64,000 nt of DNA from Actinoalloteichus fjordicus (GTDB lineage Bacteria > Actinomycetota > Actinomycetes > Mycobacteriales > Pseudonocardiaceae): contig NZ_CP016076.1 of NCBI RefSeq assembly GCF_001941625.1, forward strand, positions 2,108,001 through 2,172,000. Reading direction: 5' to 3'. How positions within the stretch are numbered: position 1 is the first letter of the stretch; every line of letters starts with the position of its first letter. The translations under genes and the position numbers were made by a program. Below the pieces are notes generated by a model. That model searched no databases. It worked only from the letters and a program-made list of their open reading frames with translations, and was not told the origin of the DNA. Below, one piece after another: positions 1 through 7,838 of the stretch.

Positions 1-184
1 ACTCGACCGCCTCCTCTGCGGGACCGAGCAGGTCGATCCAGTTCGTGATGCGCCATGTCGAGCTTTGAGCTCCGATCGCCTCCCCCGCTTCTCGTTCGTC
101 CAGGTAGCAGGCGCGCGCCCAGGTCAGCGTGCTGGCCTGCCATGCCTGCGCGTCCACCGTCGTTCGTGAGGTGCTGGAAGTCAT
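1..184 (-). CDS. lanM: Probable LanM class II lanthipeptide synthetase, N-terminal fragment (cut by window edge)
   Basis: An open frame runs off the left end of the window and starts at an ATG (complement of 182-184), with GGAG about 8 bases upstream. The visible 61 residues include WQASTLTWARACYLDERE and a later TNWIDLLGP. These resemble the start of LanM enzymes, where a Trp and an Ala/Leu-rich helix precede the dehydratase domain. The stronger evidence is context: it lies 91 bases downstream of a lanthipeptide precursor on the same strand. LanM dehydrates Ser/Thr and forms the (methyl)lanthionine rings of such precursors. No catalytic residue lies inside the window, so the assignment is inferred. 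Another modification or export gene of the cluster is possible. Confidence 0.45.
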   Translation of the reverse strand, partial: MTSSTSRTTVDAQAWQASTLTWARACYLDEREAGEAIGAQSSTWRITNWIDLLGPAEEAVE

Positions 185-275
185 GGGCTTTCTCCGTGAG
201 AGAGGGGTGACGACGAAGAGCGCGGGTGGAGGCCGTGTTCGATGAACACGGCCCCCACCTCTCAGTGAGCGCCGA

Positions 276-500
276 TCAGCAGACGCTCAAGGTGACCGAG
301 CACAGGATGGGGCTGGTGTAGGTGAAGGTCTGCGGCGAGAAGCAGCAGCCGAAGGTCGCCAGGTTCTCGGTGCGCCCGCCCGCGGCCTGGGAGGCGTCTC
401 CGAGTTCGAGGGGAGTCAGCTCGGCGGGGCCTGCCGGGTGGGCTGCCGAGGGAAACGACGCCCGGAACTCCGGGTCCTTCCAAGAACGAACGATGTCCAT
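276..500 (-). CDS. lanA: Lanthipeptide precursor A (mersacidin/lichenicidin-type leader)
   Basis: A 74-residue peptide. The ATG has AGGAG 7 bases upstream. The leader begins MDIVRSWKDPEFRASF and ends ELGDASQAAGG, a double-glycine site at residues 41-42. The W-K-D-x-E-[YF]-R start is typical of class II mersacidin/lichenicidin-family leaders. The predicted core is residues 43-74, with Cys at 52, 53, 67 and 74 and many Ser/Thr, ending CSVTLSVC. It shares the leader and the C-x6-C tail with the precursor at 1247-1456. An AT-rich TAATAT at 526-531 (complement) may be its own -10 box. It is the last precursor before the probable lanM. The leader class is seen directly; ring pattern and activity are unknown. 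Confidence 0.85.
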   Translation of the reverse strand: MDIVRSWKDPEFRASFPSAAHPAGPAELTPLELGDASQAAGGRTENLATFGCCFSPQTFTYTSPILCSVTLSVC

Positions 501-964
501 CGAATTCTCCTAGCTTATTGATCGAATATTAGGGGGCACGTTTGGCGACGACAGATCACCGACCTGGGGTATCGTCTTTCGGCGCGGTGATCCGCCGATA
601 CGGAGCTGCGACGCGCGATTTTCGTCACCGAGACTCGCGGTGTCGATTTGTTGTTGTGTGGCATACTCGATTGGGTTGGGCGATGGCAGGTCAATGCGAA
701 GCTATCGCGCCGACCGCCGTGACCACCCGAAAAACGGATGTCGAGAGGTGTTCGTGTGGGTGACGGCAGGATGCGGATCAGTTCGGGCGAGGGTGCGCGC
801 CGCAATCAAGTGATCACGATGTCCGCTGTCTGCCGAAACAGATCTCGTCGAGCACGATCTGCATCATTCGTCGAGTCTGCCGTGGGGCGGCTGGTGGCGG
901 TGGTGGGTGCTGCTTCGGCTGGCGCGGGAGATGGGTCGACGTCAATCCCGCTGTACTGCCGGAA
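501..964. other. Non-coding stretch between precursor genes A and B
   Basis: This stretch has no credible gene. Its A-proximal end is AT-rich and carries a TAATAT on the minus strand (complement of 526-531) just upstream of the precursor A ribosome site, so it probably holds a promoter for precursor A and lanM. The small open frames in it lack family signatures and good ribosome sites. Confidence 0.5.
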
Positions 965-1183
965 TCAGCAGCAGCCCACGCTGCCGTAGCCCTTGGTGCC
1001 CTGACATGCGGCGATGGAGACCGTGATTCCGAAGCAGGGCCAGGTCGTGCCGCCCTGCGCCATCTCCAGCTCGCTGCTGGTCAGCAGTGAGGGTCCGGCC
1101 GGGTGGGCGTTCCCCCCTGCCAGGGCGTCCTTCGCGAGAGAGTCGCGGTACTCCGGGTCCTTCCATGCGCGGATCGTGCTCAT
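965..1183 (-). CDS. lanA: Lanthipeptide precursor B (haloduracin-beta-like core)
   Basis: A 72-residue peptide. I chose the internal ATG (complement of 1181-1183) over an upstream one because it puts the leader in register with the other two precursors: MSTIRAWKDPEYRDSL. A GAAAGG lies about 11 bases upstream. The leader ends SSELEMAQGG (Gly44-Gly45). The predicted 27-residue core starts TTWPC and has Cys at residues 50, 60, 71 and 72. TTWPC is also the start of the haloduracin beta core, and the following G-x-[TV]-V-S-[IV]-A pattern is similar, which suggests the beta partner of a two-peptide lanthipeptide. The C terminus (GYGSVGCC) differs from haloduracin beta. Confidence 0.85.
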   Translation of the reverse strand: MSTIRAWKDPEYRDSLAKDALAGGNAHPAGPSLLTSSELEMAQGGTTWPCFGITVSIAACQGTKGYGSVGCC

Positions 1184-1246
1184 AGGTTTCCAGCCTTTCT
1201 GGGAGGTTCGGATGGTGAGATGGTGCCCGGCCGTCAAGGGCTCGCG

Positions 1247-1456
1247 TCAGCAGAGACTGAGGGAGACGATGCACCACGCCGGTAGCGTCAGCGTCAGCGT
1301 GGCGGTCGGGCCGCAGATCCGGGCGCTGCCAGCACCCGCAGCCTCGATCTCTCCCAACTCCAGCCGCGAGAGTCGAGCGGGGCCGGACGGGTGCGCCGTG
1401 AACTCGCCGTGGCTGGCGCGGTACTCGGGGTCTTTCCAGGAACGAACGACGTCCAT
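1247..1456 (-). CDS. lanA: Lanthipeptide precursor C (paralogue of precursor A)
   Basis: A 69-residue peptide with AAGGAG about 8 bases before the ATG. The leader starts MDVVRSWKDPEYRASH, nearly identical to precursor A, and ends ELGEIEAAGA (cleavage near Gly41-Ala42 or Gly43). The predicted core has Cys at 48, 62 and 69, a TATLTLTLPAW run, and the tail CIVSLSLC with the same C-x6-C spacing as precursor A. It is the first gene of the minus-strand group and so the closest to the probable operon promoter upstream. It is likely a substrate of the same LanM. The lack of CTLTxEC, the lipid II motif of mersacidin-like alpha peptides, makes its role uncertain. Confidence 0.83.
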   Translation of the reverse strand: MDVVRSWKDPEYRASHGEFTAHPSGPARLSRLELGEIEAAGAGSARICGPTATLTLTLPAWCIVSLSLC

Positions 1457-2212
1457 CAGACGACTCCTTCTTCATAGCCGGAACAGATCAAGAGAGCCGC
1501 GAATCTGATTGGTCCGGGTCTCGTCGGACGCGGCCTGCAGTGCCGTCGAAATCCGGCTGCGGGTCACGATCGGGTACTCGTTCGAGATGTCCAGAATTTA
1601 TCCGGACATCGTGAACTTTTGATCGTGGTGCCCGTCAAACTCGTGGTAGCTCGGACTCTCATTCTTCCGGTCGTGACTTCCTGCGGTACGATCGCGACGG
1701 TGGCGATATCGTTGGCGGTGACCATCTAGCTGCGGGCGAAGGAGTCATGTCTGTCCTTCTTGGCTCCTCGTTGCGACGTTCCTCGAATCGGCGCCCCGCG
1801 TCCCGGATGGATGGCCATCTAGTCGGCGAATTATGCGGTGTTCGAAGTTCGCCTGCACCGGATTCTCGATCGACCCCGAGAAGCCGGTGCAATCCGGGTT
1901 CTGTCCTGTCTCGTTCGCCGCGATGGATGTGTCTGTCCCGCCGCGAGCCACTGTCGTTCAACGGTTGCAAGCATCACGTCTCCGGCCGGCGCAGGCCAGC
2001 GTCGGACGCGGCCTAGGCCTGCCATGGCGGTGTTAGGCCACTGTCTGCCCAGTTCGCGCCCGCCGGATGTCGGGGGTCGGGCGGCAGCCGCTTGGGGAGC
2101 TTGGCGGTCGATCAGACACTTCGGTGTCGGTCGAACACACGCAGCTTGCCGGTGTCCGACTGGACGTGCCCGTCCTGTCGGCGGCGGCCGGCATCATGCG
2201 GCCGTGCAGACC
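1457..2212. other. Intergenic region upstream of the lanthipeptide genes, with inverted repeat
   Basis: No credible gene is seen here. It separates the minus-strand lanthipeptide group from the plus-strand YcaQ gene and so should contain divergent promoters. The inverted repeat GATGTCC (1586-1592) / GGACATC (1604-1610) with an AT-rich centre (AGAATTTATCC) lies about 130 bases upstream of precursor C. It is a candidate regulator site. Confidence 0.5.
1586..1610. promoter_or_regulatory. Candidate operator: 7-bp inverted repeat upstream of lanthipeptide operon
   Basis: GATGTCC and GGACATC form a perfect inverted repeat with an 11-base AT-rich spacer in otherwise GC-rich DNA. The repeat centres are about 18 bases apart, compatible with a dimeric regulator covering nearly two helical turns. 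Its location upstream of the first precursor suggests control of that operon. This is inferred from symmetry and position only. Confidence 0.35.
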
Positions 2213-3421
2213 ATGACCGCTGACGCCGCCCGGCGGACCGCGCTCGCCGCGCAGGGCTTCACCGATCGTCGGCCGAGCGGGGAGCCGACCCGACGCCACC
2301 TCAACCGGGTGCTGGATCGGGTCCGGCTGCTCCAGCTCGACTCGGTCAACGTCGCCGTCCGGGCCCATTACATGCCGGTGTTCAGCAGGCTCGGTCCTTA
2401 CTCGCGGGACCTGCTCGATGAGGCCGCGTGGTCGCATCGGGCCGCCCGACCTCGGCTGCTGGTGGAGCACTGGGCCCACGAGGCGAGCCTGCTGCCGCCC
2501 GAGGACTGGCCGCTGCTGCGGTGGCGGATGCGTCGTTACGCCGAGCGCTACGGCGCGCACCATGAGGCGGTGGAGTCCCGGTCACCGGGCTTGACGAGCG
2601 AGATCCTGGCGGCCGTCAAGGAGCTGGGGCCGATCAGCGCTGGGGAGCTGGAACGCGCGATGGGGGCCGTCGGGCCCGCCGCCAAGGGCGGCTGGTGGAA
2701 CCGGTCGGACACCAAGCACACCTGTGAGCACCTGTTCGGCATCGGGGAGCTGACCACCGGCACCCGGCGAGGCTTCGAGCGGCGCTACGACCTGCCGGAG
2801 CGGGTGCTGCCCGCCGCCGTCCTGGCCACCCCGGAGCCCGCTCCCGCCGACGCCACCCGCGAGCTGATCATCCGGTCGGCCGAGGCACTGGGCGTGGCCA
2901 CCGAGCCCGATCTGCGCGACTACTACCGGCTGCCGCCCAAGGCGTCGCAGCAGGCGGTGGCCGAGGCCGTCGAGGCAGGCGCGCTGGAAGAGGTGTCGGT
3001 GCGCGGCTGGTCGAAGCCCGCCTATCGCCGTCCGGGCGCCCGTACCCCGCGTGCGGTGGAGGGCAGTGCCCTGCTCTGCCCCTTCGACCCGTTGATCTGG
3101 CGCCGGGAGCGGGCCGAGCGCCTCTTCGGCTTCCACTATCGGATCGAGATCTACGTTCCCGAGCCCAAGCGGGTCTTCGGTTACTACGTGTTCCCGTTCC
3201 TGCTGGACGGGCGGCTGGTCGCGCGCGTCGACCTCAAGGCCGATCGCCAGGCGGGCGTGCTGCGCGTGCCGGGGGCCTTCGCCGAGGTGGGCGTCCCGGT
3301 GCCGCGTGTGGCGGCGGAGCTGGCGACGGCGCTGCACGAGATGGCCGAGTGGCTCGGGCTGGACGGGGTGCGGCTGGGGGAGCGGGGCGACCTCATCGCG
3401 CCACTGGCTCCGTGTCTGTGA
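2213..3421 (+). CDS. YcaQ-family winged-helix DNA glycosylase (interstrand crosslink repair)
   Basis: A 402-residue protein of the HTH_42/YcaQ family. Members are DNA glycosylases that unhook bulky N7-alkylguanine and interstrand crosslinks. The catalytic Q-x-D motif is visible as Gln41-Leu42-Asp43 (LQLDSVNV) after the family start ARRTALAAQGF. Later family features include HWAHEASLLP, winged-helix segments around residues 130-200, and the LCPFDPLIWRRERAERLFGF block. The frame is open much further upstream, but homology begins at this ATG; a GTG 9 bases earlier is also possible and no strong ribosome site decides it. The Q-x-D form fits E. coli YcaQ rather than the Q-x-Q AlkX/AZL resistance enzymes, so housekeeping repair is more likely than cluster self-resistance. 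Confidence 0.85.
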   Translation: MTADAARRTALAAQGFTDRRPSGEPTRRHLNRVLDRVRLLQLDSVNVAVRAHYMPVFSRLGPYSRDLLDEAAWSHRAARPRLLVEHWAHEASLLPPEDWPLLRWRMRRYAERYGAHHEAVESRSPGLTSEILAAVKELGPISAGELERAMGAVGPAAKGGWWNRSDTKHTCEHLFGIGELTTGTRRGFERRYDLPERVLPAAVLATPEPAPADATRELIIRSAEALGVATEPDLRDYYRLPPKASQQAVAEAVEAGALEEVSVRGWSKPAYRRPGARTPRAVEGSALLCPFDPLIWRRERAERLFGFHYRIEIYVPEPKRVFGYYVFPFLLDGRLVARVDLKADRQAGVLRVPGAFAEVGVPVPRVAAELATALHEMAEWLGLDGVRLGERGDLIAPLAPCL

Positions 3422-3650
3422 CCTGCGTGCCTGCCCGCTGACGAGACCCGGCCCGCCTGCTCGCCGACGCGGCCCGCTCCGCTCCGCACGGGCCAGGCTG
3501 CTCGATCGACGTTCCGCCGAACGCCGCCCGCCCATGCCGCGTCCGGCTGTCCGGACGAGGCATGGGCAGACGATTCATTCGCGCAGCCCGAGTGCCGCGT
3601 CGTGTCGTGTCGCGCTCCGCACCCGGAGACTGATCGGGCGGCAGGCTTGC

Positions 3651-4562
3651 TCAGCGCGTCGTGGCGCTGGTGAGCAGGAAGTTGCCCGCGCCGGTACGGG
3701 CCCGCAGCCGCACGGCGGGCTGCTCGGCAGGCTCCTCGCGCGAGACGCCCAGCTCGCTGCGCACGCTTCCGCCGGGAGTGGACACGTCGAGTTCCGCACC
3801 GACTCCCTTGCGCAGACCGACCCGGATGTCCCCGGAGCCGCTGATCAGTTCCAGCCGCCCCGACACGGCCTCGGCGATGCTCACCGAGCCGCTGCCGGTG
3901 CGGACCGACAGATTGCTCTGCGCCACCCCGAGCCAGACGTCGCCGCTACCGGTGTTCACCGTCGCCGGGCCGTCCACCGAGGCGATCTCCAGATCACCGG
4001 TGCCCGCCCGCACGACGAGCCCGTCGCGCAGCTCACCGAGCCGGACCTGACCGGTGCCGCCGTGGACGGAGGCGTGTCCGTCGGCCGCCTCGACCCGGAT
4101 CGCGCCGGTACCCGACTGCACCTCGACGCGGTCGCCCGTCCCGGTGACGGTGATGTCGCTGGACTCGCTCCTGGCCACCACGGAGGAGCCGTGCGGCGCA
4201 CGAATCCGCACGACCAGCGCGACCTGACGGAGCCCGAGGTCCTTGGGTGTCCGCACCACGACGCGGCGTCCCACGGATTCCACCCTGGTCTCCCGGACGG
4301 CGCTGCTCGGCACGTCGCGGATGCGGTCGTCGCTGATCTGCTCGCTCACCCAGCCGAGGAAGTCCTGGAAGCCGCTGACCAGCGGAGACTGCTCATCGGG
4401 ATCATGTCGCACCTCGACGCTGACCCCCGGCTCCTCGCCGAGGGCGATCTCGATTCGGCCCGTGGCGACGAAGGCGTCGAGTTCAGCCGGGCCGTCGACG
4501 GCGAAGGACTGCGTGCGGATCGGCGTCGACGGTGGCGCCTCGTTCGGCTCGTTCTCGGTCAT
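3651..4562 (-). CDS. DUF4097 family beta-strand repeat protein
   Basis: A 303-residue protein. The second half is built from short beta-strand repeats with G-[ST]-G-x-[IV] turns (QSGTGAIRVEAADG, RAGTGDLEIASVDG, TGSGDVWLG, SGSGDIRVG), the signature of DUF4097, probably a beta-helix or adhesin-like fold. There is no signal peptide or membrane segment, so it appears cytoplasmic. The N-terminal about 110 residues form a separate, less repetitive part. The upstream HicB-like gene lies 57 bases away on the same strand, so the two probably form one operon. In actinobacteria this pairing is common, but its biochemical role is not known. Confidence 0.8.
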   Translation of the reverse strand: MTENEPNEAPPSTPIRTQSFAVDGPAELDAFVATGRIEIALGEEPGVSVEVRHDPDEQSPLVSGFQDFLGWVSEQISDDRIRDVPSSAVRETRVESVGRRVVVRTPKDLGLRQVALVVRIRAPHGSSVVARSESSDITVTGTGDRVEVQSGTGAIRVEAADGHASVHGGTGQVRLGELRDGLVVRAGTGDLEIASVDGPATVNTGSGDVWLGVAQSNLSVRTGSGSVSIAEAVSGRLELISGSGDIRVGLRKGVGAELDVSTPGGSVRSELGVSREEPAEQPAVRLRARTGAGNFLLTSATTR

Positions 4563-4619
4563 GAACTGGTGCCTTTCCTGGTCTGGGACGACGGTGTGGC
4601 GATTCGTGCCGGTGCGGGC

Positions 4620-5183
4620 TCAGCCCTGCACCCAGCCGCGCAGCCGCGTACGGCTCTCAGACTCGGGGCGAGACTGCTGGCTGCCTGCCTCGGACTGGTC
4701 GCCGTTCTCGGAGCCGTCCCAGGACCGGCCGCGCTGGCCGTGGCCGTGCAGAGCGCCCTGCACCGCCTGCGACACCCAGGAGTTCAGGGAGACCCCCTGC
4801 GTGGACGCGGCCTTCTCCGCCTTGGACTTGAGTTCGTCGAAGAGGCGCAGCGTGATCCGGCTGATGTCACCGCCGTCCAGCGGCGGCGGGGGCGGGGGAG
4901 GCGGCGGCGGTGCGCTCGCCCGGTCGTCGGCGGGCTCCGGCGTCGTCCTGGTCACCACGACCTGCACGTCGCGACCGGCGAGGCGGACGTCCACCACGTC
5001 GTCGTCCAGCGCGGCGGTCACCTCGGCCGCGAGGTCGGACAGCGCGTTCATCAGCGCGAGACGAGCGGCAGGCTGCAGGGAGGCGGCCAGCAGGGCGGCC
5101 GTACGACGAGTCTGCTCGTCCGCGGTCGAGGTGGCAGCGGTCAGATCCTGACGCAGCTGCTCGACATAGGGCGTGAGGTCCAT
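4620..5183 (-). CDS. HicB-like DNA-binding/antitoxin-type protein
   Basis: A 187-residue protein. The start at the complement of 5181-5183 gives MDLTPYVEQLRQDLTAA; the frame stays open upstream, but that part is low-complexity. Residues about 1-75 form an Ala/Leu-rich helical and beta region, followed by a run of ten prolines. A ribbon-helix-helix-like stretch then follows (ISRITLRLFDELKSKAEKAASTQGVSLNSWVSQAVQGAL), as in HicB antitoxins. The C terminus is Ser/Glu/Arg-rich. No HicA-like toxin is adjacent, so it is more likely a regulator than half of a working toxin-antitoxin pair. DUF4097 follows in the same operon. Palindromic TGACGTC DNA over and upstream of the start suggests autoregulation. 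Confidence 0.65.
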   Translation of the reverse strand: MDLTPYVEQLRQDLTAATSTADEQTRRTAALLAASLQPAARLALMNALSDLAAEVTAALDDDVVDVRLAGRDVQVVVTRTTPEPADDRASAPPPPPPPPPPLDGGDISRITLRLFDELKSKAEKAASTQGVSLNSWVSQAVQGALHGHGQRGRSWDGSENGDQSEAGSQQSRPESESRTRLRGWVQG

Positions 5184-5232
5184 GACGTCATGGTGACACC
5201 ATTCATGACGTCGCGCAAGGTGTGGTGACGTC
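5180..5232. promoter_or_regulatory. Candidate autoregulatory operator with TGACGTC repeats
   Basis: CCATGACGTCATGG (5180-5193) is a perfect 14-bp palindrome over the start codon of the HicB-like gene. ATGGTGACACCAT (5190-5202) is a second palindrome overlapping it. Copies of [AG]TGACGTC recur at 5182, 5205 and 5225, spaced 20-23 bp, about two helical turns. Such an array is typical of cooperative binding by a ribbon-helix-helix repressor to its own promoter. The assignment to this gene is inferred from position. Confidence 0.5.
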
Positions 5233-5852
5233 GTGGCTGGGCGCACTGCCTGTCGCGGGTGCAGGGCGGGCTTCGGCGAATGGCCGTCGCCCCCGCCCCG
5301 GGTCGGCGGGCGGCGTCCTCTCCTCACTGCCGACCCGGCCGCGCCGCCCGCCCGCTGGGCGCCCTCTCGCACTCTGCCCTGTCGTCGGCGGGCTCCCTGC
5401 CTCGTGCGCCCGGCGGACCCGCCCACGGGCCGCGCAGCGGCCCGTGGGCGGCCGCTGGCGACAGCGCGTGACCGTCGCCCTGTGTCAGCCGGGTGGTAGG
5501 TGCCTGGGGAGGGGCGCGGAGGGGGCCTGCGGGGCTTGTCGCGTGGCTAAGCGGTCGGCGATCGCTCGGAGGTCTCGTCGTTGTGGCCACGTGGGTGACC
5601 TGGAGTTGTGACGGTCTGTGGAGTTTCGGGTGCGTCGTTATGGCGTGGCGGGGTGCTGGGTCACAGATGTTGGAAGCGGTGGGTGACCGGCGCTTACGGT
5701 CTGGCTTGTACGTCACGGTCCGGTCACGAGAAAAGCATCAAGCAAGGCCCCCGCGTGTGGGAGTGAGTCCCCCCGGGATGTGTGGGCCGGTCGGTTTTCC
5801 CCGCCGATCGCAGTGGCTGTGCCGTTTCCCCGAGACGCAGGAAAGGTTGACG
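5184..5852. other. Intergenic region between HicB-like and M23 peptidase genes
   Basis: No gene is supported. The left end holds the TGACGTC operator-like array. The right part (about 5560-5850) is a likely long leader of the M23 peptidase gene. I could not match it to a c-di-AMP riboswitch by eye, although such riboswitches precede cell wall hydrolases in related bacteria. Confidence 0.4.
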
Positions 5853-6593
5853 ATGCCCCGTACCACTCTGAACGGGCAGTTCACCACCCCGGCGACCCTG
5901 GACGGCACGACTCCCGGCACTTCCCGTACCTCGCGTTCCGGCCGTTTCTTCCGTCGCGGCGCGGGCCGCGCGGTGGTCGCCTCGACTCTGGCGGGTGCGT
6001 TCCTGTTGGGTGGCCAGCCGATGCTGGCCGGTGCCGCCGAGGACGGCGGTCCCGACAACTTCGTGGAGGTCCAGAGCACGGAGTCGGTGCTGCCTGCCTT
6101 TTATGACAATCCCGCTCGTGGTTTGACGTCGTTGGTGAATGAGACCAAGGCGGAGGCTGATCGGGTGGCGGCGGAGGAGGCTGCGGCTGCGGAGGCGGCG
6201 GCGCGTCCTGATTTCGTGAAGCCTGCGGAGGGCACGTTCACCTCTGGTTTCGGTGGTCGGTGGGGCACCACGCATTACGGTGTCGACATCGCCAACTCGA
6301 TTGGTACGCCGGTGGTGGCGGCCACCGAGGGCACCGTGATCAACGCGGGCCCGGCCACGGGCTTCGGTCAGTGGGTGCGGGTGCAGGCGCCGGACGGCAC
6401 GATCACCGTCTACGGCCATGTGGAGTCGTTCACCGCTGCGGTGGGCCAGCAGGTGGCTGCGGGCGAGCAGATCGCCACGGTCGGCAACCGGGGCCAGTCC
6501 ACCGGCCCGCACCTGCACTTCGAGGTCCAGGTCGGCGGTCAGAAGATCGACCCCCAGCCCTGGCTCGCCGAGCGCGGCATCACCCTCCAGTAA
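5853..6593 (+). CDS. Secreted M23-family (LytM-like) peptidoglycan endopeptidase
   Basis: A 246-residue protein. The ATG has GAAAGG about 6 bases upstream. A long twin-arginine/Sec-like signal region (SGRFFRRGAGR then a hydrophobic AVVASTLAGAFLLGG) ends near AGAAEDGG. An Ala/Glu-rich helical linker (about residues 85-113) precedes the M23 domain. The zinc motifs are visible: HYGVDIA (H-x3-D type) and PHLHFEV (H-x-H). M23 enzymes cut peptide crosslinks of peptidoglycan outside the cell, in growth or division. The gene is alone on the plus strand, with a strong terminator directly after it. Confidence 0.9.
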   Translation: MPRTTLNGQFTTPATLDGTTPGTSRTSRSGRFFRRGAGRAVVASTLAGAFLLGGQPMLAGAAEDGGPDNFVEVQSTESVLPAFYDNPARGLTSLVNETKAEADRVAAEEAAAAEAAARPDFVKPAEGTFTSGFGGRWGTTHYGVDIANSIGTPVVAATEGTVINAGPATGFGQWVRVQAPDGTITVYGHVESFTAAVGQQVAAGEQIATVGNRGQSTGPHLHFEVQVGGQKIDPQPWLAERGITLQ

Positions 6594-6616
6594 GACCACC
6601 GACACACCCACACCGA

Positions 6617-6645
6617 GACGCCCGCCAGGCACCCTGGCGGGCGTC
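6617..6645 (+). terminator. Strong hairpin terminator after M23 peptidase gene
   Basis: Perfect 13-bp stem GACGCCCGCCAGG (6617-6629) / CCTGGCGGGCGTC (6633-6645) with a 3-base CAC loop, 24 bases after the stop codon, followed by TTCGT. The T-run is short, as is usual for actinomycete terminators. Confidence 0.85.
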
Positions 6646-7085
6646 TTCGTGCGTTCGCAGCCGAGTGGGTCCGATCGGGGAGCCGGTGGTGGTGTCTCGC
6701 CCCGCCTACCGGGACGTCGCACCGGCAAGCGGGATGACGTCGCTCAGGCACGGTCAGGTGACGTCTTCGGTGGCCGGCTGCTGACGTCGCTCCGAGCAGG
6801 CCACCTGACGGCGTGCCAGACGGCTCCTGCCTCTCGCGGGGCCGGGTGCCGAACTTCTCGCCGGGCGCGGTCGCTACGTCTCGCGGGGCTGGGTCCCTAC
6901 GTCTCGCAAGGCCCCGGCGAAGGCGATGCGGCGACTCGCCAGGCGTCAGGTCGACGCCGATGCCGCCGCCATCGGGGCTGACCGCTACGCTTCGGCCCGC
7001 GTCGGGGGAACGCAGGCCGACGTAGCACGAGGTCGCCTGCCGATTCCGGCGCGAGTGCACTGTGTCAAGAGGGAAGTGGGTGGAC
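6646..7085. other. Intergenic region before thyX
   Basis: No credible gene is seen. It carries a short direct repeat CTACGTCTCGC (around 6870-6910) and must hold the thyX promoter, but I see no clear -10/-35 pair. Confidence 0.35.
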
Positions 7086-7838
7086 GTGACCGAGCTGGTG
7101 TCGCTGAAGGTGCAACTGATCGCGAAGACCGAGTTCACGCCACCGGAGGACGTGCCGTGGACCACCGACGCGGACGGCGGTCAGGCGCTCGCCGAGTTCG
7201 CCGGGCGCGCGTGCTACCAGTCCTGGCGCAAGCCCAACCCGGCCACCGCAACCAACGAGGGCTACCTGCGGCACATCCTGGAGGTCGGCCACCTCTCCGT
7301 GCTCGAGCACGGCAGCGTCAGCTTCTATCTGACCGGTATCTCCCGGTCGCTGACCCATGAGCTGATCCGGCACCGTCACTTCTCCTACTCACAGCTCTCG
7401 CAGCGCTACGTCCCCGAGCGGGACGCCGCCATGGTGGCGCCGGACGTGATCGCCGAGGACCCCGAGCTGCACGCTCGGTTCCTCGCCGCCGCCGAGGCAG
7501 GCGTCGCCGCGTACAACGACCTGCTCGAAGGCCTGCAGAAGAAGTTCGCCGACATCCCCAACGCCACGCTGCGCCGGAAACAGGCCCGGCAGGCCGCCCG
7601 CGCGGTGCTGCCCAACGCCACCGAGACGCGGATCGTGGTCACCGGGAACTACCGGGCCTGGCGGCACTTCATTGCGATGCGGGCCACCGAGACCGCCGAC
7701 GTGGAGATCCGGGCTCTGGCGGTCGAATGCCTGCGGCAGTTGCAGAAGGCGGTCCCGAACGTCTTCGGCGACTTCGACATCGCCGAGCTGACCGACGGCA
7801 CCGAGGTCGCCTCGAGCCCGTATGTCACCGAGGGCTGA
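7086..7838 (+). CDS. thyX: FAD-dependent thymidylate synthase ThyX
   Basis: A 250-residue flavin-dependent thymidylate synthase, which makes dTMP from dUMP using methylene-tetrahydrofolate and NAD(P)H. The ThyX signature R-H-R-x7-S-x-R is visible as [14 protein letters not shown], preceded by SLTHELI and [15 protein letters not shown] chose the GTG at 7086 ([17 protein letters not shown]) because homologues start close to this block and GGGAAG lies 9 bases upstream. A GTG at 7062 in the same frame is an alternative that adds 8 residues. dapA and the RNase J gene follow on the same strand, the order seen in mycobacteria. Confidence 0.95.
   Translation: MTELVSLKVQLIAKTEFTPPEDVPWTTDADGGQALAEFAGRACYQSWRKPNPATATNEGYLRHILEVGHLSVLEHGSVSFYLTGISRSLTHELIRHRHFSYSQLSQRYVPERDAAMVAPDVIAEDPELHARFLAAAEAGVAAYNDLLEGLQKKFADIPNATLRRKQARQAARAVLPNATETRIVVTGNYRAWRHFIAMRATETADVEIRALAVECLRQLQKAVPNVFGDFDIAELTDGTEVASSPYVTEG

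Noticed and set aside
515-805. 96-codon minus-strand frame between precursors A and B
   Set aside because: It has no lanthipeptide leader, no ribosome site and a shadow-like Arg/Ser/Pro composition.
5560-5850. Possible c-di-AMP (ydaO) riboswitch before the M23 peptidase
   Set aside because: Cell wall hydrolase genes often carry it, and the leader is long, but I could not find the conserved blocks by eye. A covariance model search would decide.
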